A stretch of DNA of 64,000 nucleotides from Heloderma charlesbogerti (Eukaryota; Chordata; Lepidosauria; Squamata; Helodermatidae). The stretch covers positions 1,300,741 through 1,364,740 of the forward strand of contig JANEZZ010001909.1 in NCBI GenBank assembly GCA_026122225.1. The letters are read 5' to 3'. Made by a program: the position numbers and the translations under genes. Under the pieces are notes generated by a model. The model saw nothing but the letters and a program-made list of their open reading frames with translations, was not told the DNA's origin and did not search any database. Below, in pieces: positions 55,795-64,000 of this stretch (the first letter of the stretch is position 1; the number at the start of each line of letters is the position of its first letter).

Positions 55795-57770
55795 GGCTGC
55801 AGGTTTGTTGTTTATTCGGTCAGTCGCTTCCGACTCTTCGTGACTTCATGGACCAGCCCACGCCAGAGCTTCCTGTCAGCCGTCGCCACCCCCAGCTCCC
55901 CCAAGGTCGAGTCCGTCACCTCCAGAATATCATCCCTCCACCTTGCCCTTGGTCGGCCCCTCTTCCTTTTGCCTTCCACTGTCCCTAGCATCAGCATCTT
56001 CTCCAGGGTGTCCTGTCTTCTCATTATGTGGCCAAAGTACTTCAGTTTTGCCTTTAATATCCTTCCCTCAAGTGAGCAGTCTGGCTTTCTTTCCTGGAGT
56101 ATGGACTGGTTTGATCTTCTTGCAGTCCAAGGCCCTCTCAGAATTTTCCTCCAGCACCACAGTTCAAAAGCATCTATCTTCCTTCGCTCAACCTTCCTTA
56201 TGGTCCAGCTCTCGCAGCCATAGGTTACTACGGGGAATACCATTGCTTTAACTATGCGGACCTTTGTTGTCAGTGTGATGTCTCTGCTCTTCACTATTTT
56301 ATCAAGATTTGTCATTGCTCTCCTCCCAAGAAGTAAGCGTCTTCTGATTTCCTGGCTGCAGTAATCTTTGCACCTAGAAAGACAAAGTCTGTCACTGCCT
56401 CCACGTTTTCTCCCTCTATTTGCCAGTTATCAATCCAGCTGGTTGCCATAATCGTGGGTTTTTTGAGGTTTAACTGCAACCCAGCTTGTGCACTTTCTTC
56501 TTTCACCTTCGTCATGAGGTTCCTCAGCTCCTCCTCGCTTTCAGCCATCAAAGTGGTATCATCTGCATATCGGAGATTGTTAATGTTTCTTCCAGCGATT
56601 TTAACTCCAGCCTTGGCTTCATCAAGCCCAGCACGTCGCATGATGTGTTCTGCGTAAATGTTGAATAGGTAGGGTGAGAGTATACAACCCTGCCATACTC
56701 CTTTCCCAATCTTAAACCAGTCCGTTGTTCCGTGGTCTGTTCTTACTGTTGCTACTTGGTCGTTGTACAGATTCCTCAGGAGGCAGACAAGATGACTTGG
56801 TATCCTCATACCACCAAGAACTTGCCACAATTTGTGATGATCCACACAGTCAAAGGCTTTAGAATAGTCAATAAAACAGAAACAGATGTTTTTCTGAAAC
56901 TCCCTGGCTTTCTCCATTATCCAGCGGATACTGGCAATTTGGTCTCGAGTTCCTCTGCCTTTTCTAAACCCAGCTTGTACATCTGGCAATTCTCGTTCCA
57001 TGAATTGCTGGAGTCTACCTTGCAAGATCTTGAGCATTACCTTACTGGCATGTGAAATAAGTGCCACTGTTCAATAGTTTGAACATTCTTTGGTGCTTCC
57101 CTTTTTTGGTATGGGGATATAAGTTGATTTTTTCCAATCTGGTGGCCATTCTTGTGTTTTCCAAATTTGCTGGCATATGGCATGCATCACCTTGACAGCA
57201 GCATCTTGCTGTCATATTTTAATTGGGCATATCTCCCCCTATCACTGTTGCCTTTTGCTTTCCTTCTTTCTTGGGCTGCTTCCAGTGTCTCAGCAGACAG
57301 CCATCTTGCCTTCTTGGTTTTCTTTGGGACGTTTTTTGTTGCCGCCTCCTGAACAACGTTGCGAACTTCTGTCCATAGTTCTTCCGGGACCCTATCTACT
57401 AAATCTAGTCCCTTAAATCTATTCTTCACCTCCACTGCATATTCTTGAGGAATATTAGTGAGCTCATATCTAACTGATCTGTGGGTCTTCCCTATTCTCT
57501 TTAGTCTGATTCTAAATTGTGCAATGAGAAGTTCGTGATCTGAACTACAATCAGCTCCAGGTCTTGTTTTTACCGACTGCAGAGATGTCCGCCACCTGTG
57601 GCTACAAAGGATGTAGTCAATCTGATTTTGGTGTCGACCGTCTGGTGAAGTCCATGTATAAAGTCGTCTCTTAGGTTGTTGGAAGAGAGTGTTTGTTATG
57701 CACAGTGAGTTGTCTTGGCAAAATTCTATCAGCCTATCTTTAAAATCTATTCTCATGTAAAAACAAAGAT
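55795..57770 (-). mobile_element. RTE/BovB LINE, 5'-truncated, with endonuclease end and full RT region
   Basis: On the minus strand, 57786-57187 gives the endonuclease C-terminus (RRLYTWTSPDG, QIDYILCSHRWR, CSSDHELL). 57067-56312 gives the reverse transcriptase (DVQAGFRKGRGTRDQI, FIDYSKAFDCVDHHKLW, GVWQGCILSPYLFN, YADD at 56569-56558). 56315-55812 gives the C-terminal domain (VTYGCESWTIRKVERR, YFGHIMRRQDTLEKM, GKRKRGRPRARWRDDI). The 3' end is near 55800, where CGAAGAGTCGGAAGCGACTG precedes AACAACAAAC. Two frame breaks (about 57070-57190 and 56315) interrupt it. High coding preservation points to a recent insertion. Confidence 0.92.
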
Positions 57771-57779
57771 GCACACATC

Positions 57780-60700
57780 CTTGCATTTTACTCTCTTAGG
57801 CTTCAATCTGCCGGCATGGGCCAACTTTTATATCTTTGAACGCTCCTCTGCCCAGTGTTGGCCCTGCCTCCGATGACCCCTTGGCTCCGCCTCTGCTGAC
57901 CCCCCCCTACCCCACCACCACCCACACCCCCCCCCACCCCCACCGTTGGCTTAGGTGGTAACCACTTTAATATTGGGGGGAGGAGGGGAGGTCCCCAAGT
58001 ATCAATGCGTTTTGGGTATTCCTATAATGTTTTGGGGTGGGTTAATATCTTTCTGGTGGGAATATTTTATGAACTTTGGCGGTGTTATTGGGCAGCTAGA
58101 ACCACCTGTAAGTGGTGGGGTAAATTTTGCAAAACTTTATTGTTGTTCCCGCCCCCACCCTGTTATTGGGGGATTTCCTTGGGTTATTTGCCCTCTTGGG
58201 TTCGTTGGTACAATCTTTCCATTTGTTTTTTCGGATTTCTGGGGCAGAAGAAGGAATGTGAGTTCGACCCGATGTATGGGACAGGGGACCAACAAACAAG
58301 CCGAGCGCTAGTTTTCTTTCTATTCTTTTTCCGCTCTAAAGTATATTGCCAAGTTGAGTAGTTTACAGTACAAAAATGCCTATGTGGATTTATTCGCTAA
58401 GTAGTTCAGTTTGGGGGGCCCCGCGCGCATAGCGGGGAGTCCAGCGGCAACCACGAGGCGAGGATAAATTTTGTGGGTGGCAAGGCGAGTCTTACCACAT
58501 ATCTGCGAAAATTTTGACGAGTTCTGTCCTTTCTCCACACCTCCTCTTTCCGTTTTCTTTTTTTTATCTATTTTCATCCCTTGTTGGTGGGGTCCCTTTC
58601 ATACCTCTATTCAACCCATGCTATTATTTATTACATTTTTTTATCCCCTTATCTTTTTAGGTTCATCGTAGTCCTTCCTCCCATCCTTATATGTGTCTCC
58701 TTCGTCTTTCAGCATACATGACGATTGTATTCAACCACCCTCATATTGGTTTATTATTTAGATGTGTGTTAGTTTGCCATTACTCTGTTTTTTGCACATG
58801 CGCTGTTTCCCCACCTGTTTTTAAAGCTGCTTCCCACATGGCACCCTCCACCCTCTTTCACCAAACCAACGCCGTTACCATGTTTATCCCCACAATGTGA
58901 ACTCGCGACCCTTATAACTAGAGAGACTACTACAACAATGCTTGGATGAACATGACAAGGGGGTGTGGGAAATTTCTTGTCCCCCCCAACCCCAAATAAC
59001 TTTTTTTCATTGGAAGATTTCGGAACATTTTACACTTGACCATTACAAAACACCAATTTTTTCTTATTAAACAGAAATGGTAAAACACACAACTCATATC
59101 TAGGGAGGAAGAAAAATTGGGAAGCAGACAAAGTTAAGAAGAAAAAAAGGACAGGACGTAGGCGGAGAGAGGACTAAAATGAGGGGAAATAAAAAGAACG
59201 CCAACTACCTCCCCCATAAACAAGATAGAAATAAGAAAAAGAAAAAGAAAGAAATAATAGAAATGAAAAAATAATGAGAGAGAAAAAAAAACAGATACAA
59301 AAAAAAAATAAACAACCAGAATAAAGAATCGAATTGATTAGAATAATAAAACTTCGTCCACAACAGTTAAGACCTCTAAAGGAGACCTAACTCAATATTG
59401 GCCTTTCATTGGTTGTCTTCTTTACAAATATAACTAATGTTTACATTCATATTAAAATATTTTTTTATAATTTTTTTTTAAGGCTGTGGATACGCCCTAT
59501 CCCCTGTGGCATGGCACAGTACTAAGCTGTATTCATAACAAGTCTTTTGTCCCAACAGACCCAGGTCACACAACAGATGTCACGTGATACGGCAGATGAT
59601 GGCAAGGCCTCTAGGGAGAGCAGACGTTGCGGTAGTTAGACGAAGACGTGTTTCCAAGCTGGCGGAGCCTCCACTGTAAAAAAGGCCTCTGTCTTGTCGC
59701 CACCCCTTCACACTTCTAGATGGAATAAACCCCACATCGATCAACTAGCCCGCCATTGCGCACTCGACAGAAGTGCTGCTCTGTTGTAACCATTATATAA
59801 GGCAACACAGCGTTATAGGTAACACATAGGGTACTGTCGCCGCACAACTCCTTAAACCGCTTCCACTAACAGATTCAGCATCTCGTTGTGTTTATGTTAT
59901 TTCACTATGACTTCTTGGAGTTTGGCCATTGAGAATTCATTCCATCTTTTCTGATAAAACTGCATCACTTAACATGTTCCATGAGCTGTGTTTTTTATCC
60001 GAACTTCTTATAATTCAGGATGTACTCTGAAAAATTTTATTTATGAGAAACATCTCCAGATATTAAGATCGTTTTTGTTTTGTTTGTGATAATGCATACA
60101 ACATTGAACACTGATGTGAGACGTGAGACAGCATAACTCAAAATGGCATAAGGAGACATTTCTAGGAACCGTCACCCGCGCGCAGTCCTGCCTGCACCCT
60201 GCTTGTATATGGGGTAAACAAGTGCTTGAGGCCCCAAGCAAACTGTGACGCGCGAAGTACCTCCAGTGACATTCATTGGAAATTTTATATCATGTGAGCT
60301 TTTATAAAAATGGATACTATATTTTTGTGCCACCATTTGCTATACCCACTCTCTTATAGTATAACAGTATTCCAGGCGCCTCCGGTATTGCGGTGACTGC
60401 AGCATAAGATGGTTACAATAGTTTAAATAGGTTAAAAAGATTTTAATCAACCACCATATTAAAAGCGTATTTATTTAAAAACAAGAATACCATGAAAAAA
60501 CCACATGGCTGCTGGCTAATTAAAGAAATGCTTTCCTGGCACATATGAACTGCTGCTTTCTGGAGGTGGCTTGCCGTGAGAGGCAACACAGCTGTTGGCT
60601 TGCGTGCCCTGCCTGATTTTCCAGGCCGACATGGGTGTCCAAAGAAAGAGTCGGGCCACCACACTAAAGCGCCTCTTCTCCTAGGTGGCGCACTCCTCGG

Positions 60701-63700
60701 TCATGGGCCCACAGGGTCCATGTGGAAACACCAGGCAGGAACATGCCCTCTGCATGACCCTCAGTTGACCAAGCGCACGTTTTTGCCAGGTTGGTAAGCG
60801 ACAGTAAGGTGCCTCTCTCAGGTATCCCTGGCTACCAGTGTTCAGGGCTTTGTTACACTAGTACCAAAACCTATAAACCTGGACAGGTAGAGAATCAAGG
60901 ACAACAGTGAGTACTCGTTTGCCACTCGTAAACACTCAAAACAAGGATAGTCATGGAGAACTGAACCCTCCTTACCGCCCGCCAACACCCCCCCCCCCCC
61001 CCCGCCCCCCAGCGCAACTGTTGCAATTAGCAACATGTTACAGCAGTTGGGTGTATAGCTGGCACAGAACAGAATGTTTTTATATGTGTATTTCAGAGGC
61101 ACTCACACTCCTCGTGCGGGTACTGTTCTGCATGTGCCTCAGTTGGATCTCTTTTTTACCTATCACTGCGATGCTAATTTGATGGGAGGAAGGAAGACAT
61201 ATAGCAGACGCAAGAACACATTATAGCTGTTCTCATCTACTTGGGTCGAGACACATCACATATATTAGTCCCATTGTGAGTGCTAGTCCGATCGATCTCA
61301 TACCCATCTCCTGCTCTGTGAGCCATCGGCTGGTTGTGAATCTATTGTACTCCACACGGTAACTTTTTAAAATTACATTGTAATACTAAAACAAATAACA
61401 TTTGTTTTTAGTCGAGTTTGTTACACTTGGATTGGCAAAGCCTAGTGAAAGCGTTTTCCACACAAAATTGCATTACTAAGTCGCCACTTGCCATATGTAA
61501 TCTTTTGCCTGGACATTTGGTGCATTTTGTTTTTCCAAATATGAATTTAGTCCACTTCGTTCATTTATTAGCACTATTATCTGCACCGTGAATTTACTTG
61601 GGATTCAGAGTATTCCTCCTCATCCATTGACTACCTTTCAGCTACTTGCCTGGACGGCACAAGTATGTCCGCGTGGCACTTGTCCAACGGTGTGTCTTGT
61701 GCTAACGGTGTTGCATCTGCACAGTCAAGCCACAAGGACCAAGACCAGTCACCCACCCAGTGCTGCGTCGTCTCATACCTGTCAGTCGAGTGTAACCTGT
61801 TCCACCACATGTGTGTTGTTGCTTCTGTGGGATCATTGGTACTTATTTAGGAGTTTGTATGGCCGTCAGCAAATTGACTGGGGCCAGGGTCCACACCATG
61901 TTCTCCACCCTGTTTTAGTGTAATGTGAATTTCAGTATCTACTTCTTTACGCAACTTCCGTCCTTCTATAGCAAGTTCCTTTGCAAACAGGTGCAAACAA
62001 ATCTAAGAGCGTCCACAGCTTCAGATTACTCCTGTCGAGAATCCACAATAGTCTGCAGTGCGCTAAGAAGGATGTATCTTGTCCCCAAGAGCATCTGGCC
62101 AGCTACCTCCGAGTTTAGTAAGTTAACAGTAGTAACAGTACTTCCATGTTTACTCATGCTCCCAAATAGTACGTGGGCATAATACATGTACTTTGAAGTG
62201 CGGCCCTGTTTGCCTCTGGTTGGTATGTTGTATTGTTCTCTCGGTGTAGTGGGATTCTTAAGTGAAGTGTTCAAACATGTGACTGGTTTATAATATCCTC
62301 ACTCACAAGCAGGTTCACAATGTGCAGACCATGGACAGGTCTTAGAACATGGGTCGGGCGAGGCGGCGCCCGGAGAGGAGGGCAACGGTAGAGTGCGAGG
62401 GACGGGGGTTTTTTTTGGGGAGTTTTTTTTTGGGAGTTGTAGTCCAGCGCATCTGGAGGCTACCCTGGTCCTACTCATTGCTATTAAAAGAGCACGTTGT
62501 CTACATGATTATTTCACCTATGCAGTACTCAGCCCTGCATTTCAACAATTGTTCTTGCTACACAGGTTCTTGGTTTAATGAAAATTACATATGTATGTAT
62601 GATTCCTCAGAATACGCCTATAACACTAACTAAAGTAAAGCTAATTGGACCACTCTCTTTTCAGTTTTTGTTGCGTATGGGAGCCTGTTTAGCTGTTCGG
62701 CTATGAGGAATTACTGGAATCCCATGACTGGCCATGTCTTCTTTTTCCGTTCCTTTGTTCCCCGGGATGTTCATGTTTTTATATTGTGATCACTGGGCTA
62801 CCAAACCTCATCTTCTTGTTTCTCGGGCATGCTGAGTTGGTATGTCTAGTGAAAATCTTGCGATACATTCGCCGCTGTGTACTTGACTTTCATAGATATT
62901 TTTCGATCTATTTCCTTAAACTAGGCCATAGCCGTATTTGCCTGCTCCATTTCGCGCAAACTCGCCCTCCTTGTCCGTATCGTGAGGTACTTTAGCTTTT
63001 CATGCATAAAGAAGAGTTTTACTTGTACTTTTTAAGTTTGGGGGAATATTTAAACGTTGTTTCTTGATTCGTGAAATATGTCTGTATTGTTCTTTAGGTT
63101 GTCTTGCCGTCTAGTTATTCTTCCATGTGCGTTTTAAATATGGACATTATGTGGTTTGATATTGCTCTATTTTTCTGACTGTTTGAGAAGGAGCTTTGTG
63201 CTTGCATTGTAGGGGTAGTGCGGTTTGGGGGCGCGCCCCTCCACTATGGTCCGCACACGGAACCACGCGGCTACCTGTGCCGTAATCTAATTTTTCTATC
63301 AGCTAGGCAGGAAGGAGAATGTTCCCGGGAATCTGTTTAAGGGGATTTGGTGTAAGCCCGAGTAATCCGAAGTTAATCCTCTGGTATGGCGAATTGCGCT
63401 GGCCGATGGTGGGACGGGTGGGTGAGGTTGTTCTATGGGGGTATGAAACATATTTGGTGTGATGGTTTGTGAGATGGATATGTATGTGTTTTTGATTGGG
63501 CGGATATGGTGTGGTTTTTTAATTGCTTTCCTTCGGGTATTTATTGAGTTCTGCCATGTTGACTTTGAGGGTTGTTTGTTTCCTCAGTTTTCTTCTCGTC
63601 GAGATCTCCTGCCCTTCTTTGCATGCTTGGGTTTTCTCACATGCAGGGGGTGCGGTGGGGTGTTTCGAATGCTCACGCACCTGTTAGGAACATTTGATCG

Positions 63701-64000
63701 CTTTTCGCCCATCGCACTCTTTTTGACTACCTTTTAACAATGAAGTTTTGTCTTCTGTCCCGCTTTTTTCTATATTCAACCGTCCCCAATACTAATATAT
63801 ACCAACCAACCCTATACGTCCTCTGCGTTCCCCGATGGACAAACCTCTTTAGCCCGCGCGCCCCTCACGCACGGGCGGACAATTGCCAATACCTGTCACC
63901 ACCTGAATCACCCCCCCCCACAACTGAGAAAGTCCCTCCCTGTCGACCTCTTCGTCTACACGCCATTGGGAGTTTTCGGTCAAACGGACCCACCCCCCGT
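57780..64000. other. Gene-free, low-confidence terminal region
   Basis: No exon of KLC2 (the expected neighbour upstream of RAB1B in human) or any other gene was recognised on either strand. The region includes a C-run at about 60987-61004, C-rich and G-rich homopolymers, A-rich stretches (59200-59340), and badly corrupted copies of repeats that are clean elsewhere (an L2 piece at about 59640-59700, another at 60540-60890, a foldback arm at 62430-62460). Sequence quality is suspect. Confidence 0.5.
60540..60895 (-). repeat. Corrupted L2-type fragment (reverse)
   Basis: GGGCCACCACACTAAAGCGC, GGTTGGTAAGCGACAGTAAG, TCAGGGCTTTGTTACACTAG TACCAAAACC parallel 23300-23510 in order, with many substitutions and small indels. 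Confidence 0.6.

Noticed and set aside
57955..58361. Two overlapping 118-codon plus-strand frames
   Set aside because: Low-complexity, aromatic- and Trp-rich translation in a suspect-quality region with no family resemblance.

Overview
This is a vertebrate nuclear genomic window, most likely from a squamate reptile (lizard or snake). The exons are split and carry canonical GT/AG signals. The background is dense in non-LTR retrotransposons (CR1, L2, RTE/BovB), tRNA-derived SINEs, MIR-type SINEs and DNA-transposon fragments. BovB together with young CR1 and L2 in one locus is what is expected of squamates. Species cannot be named from the sequence.

Two host genes can be supported, both on the minus strand. 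RAB1B is complete: six coding exons from 54474 down to 33448 join in frame to a 201-residue Rab GTPase with all G-box motifs and a C-terminal CC. The first coding exon of CNIH2 (cornichon family AMPA-receptor auxiliary protein) is at 16616-16536; its later exons were not found and probably lie beyond position 1. From general knowledge, RAB1B followed by CNIH2 on the same strand is also the order in the human 11q13 region.

Layout. 1-16.5 kb is presumed CNIH2 intron 1, filled with L2, CR1, SINE and foldback repeats, microsatellites and one GC-rich patch (10.2-10.65 kb) carrying an RFX-type X-box. 16.4-17.6 kb is the CpG island and promoter of CNIH2. 17.6-31.8 kb is repeat-rich intergenic DNA. 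31.8-54.5 kb is RAB1B. Its introns hold a 2.3-kb CR1 copy (intron 5), a roughly 3-kb Buster-like hAT transposon with intact target-site duplication (intron 3), MIR and foldback elements, and a 47-bp minisatellite of 16 full units (intron 1). 54.5-54.9 kb is the RAB1B promoter/CpG island with ZNF143/THAP11-type, YY1-type and E-box motifs and a possible divergent exon. 55.8-57.8 kb is a fairly young RTE/BovB LINE. 57.8-64 kb has no recognisable gene, and its repeat remnants are unusually corrupted, which suggests either very old sequence or poor assembly.

No bacterial-type system, CRISPR array or viral gene was seen. The most notable structures are the YY1-motif-bearing minisatellite beside the RAB1B promoter, the hAT insertion whose pre-insertion state survives in a paralogous repeat in the next intron, and several cleanly nested repeat insertions.
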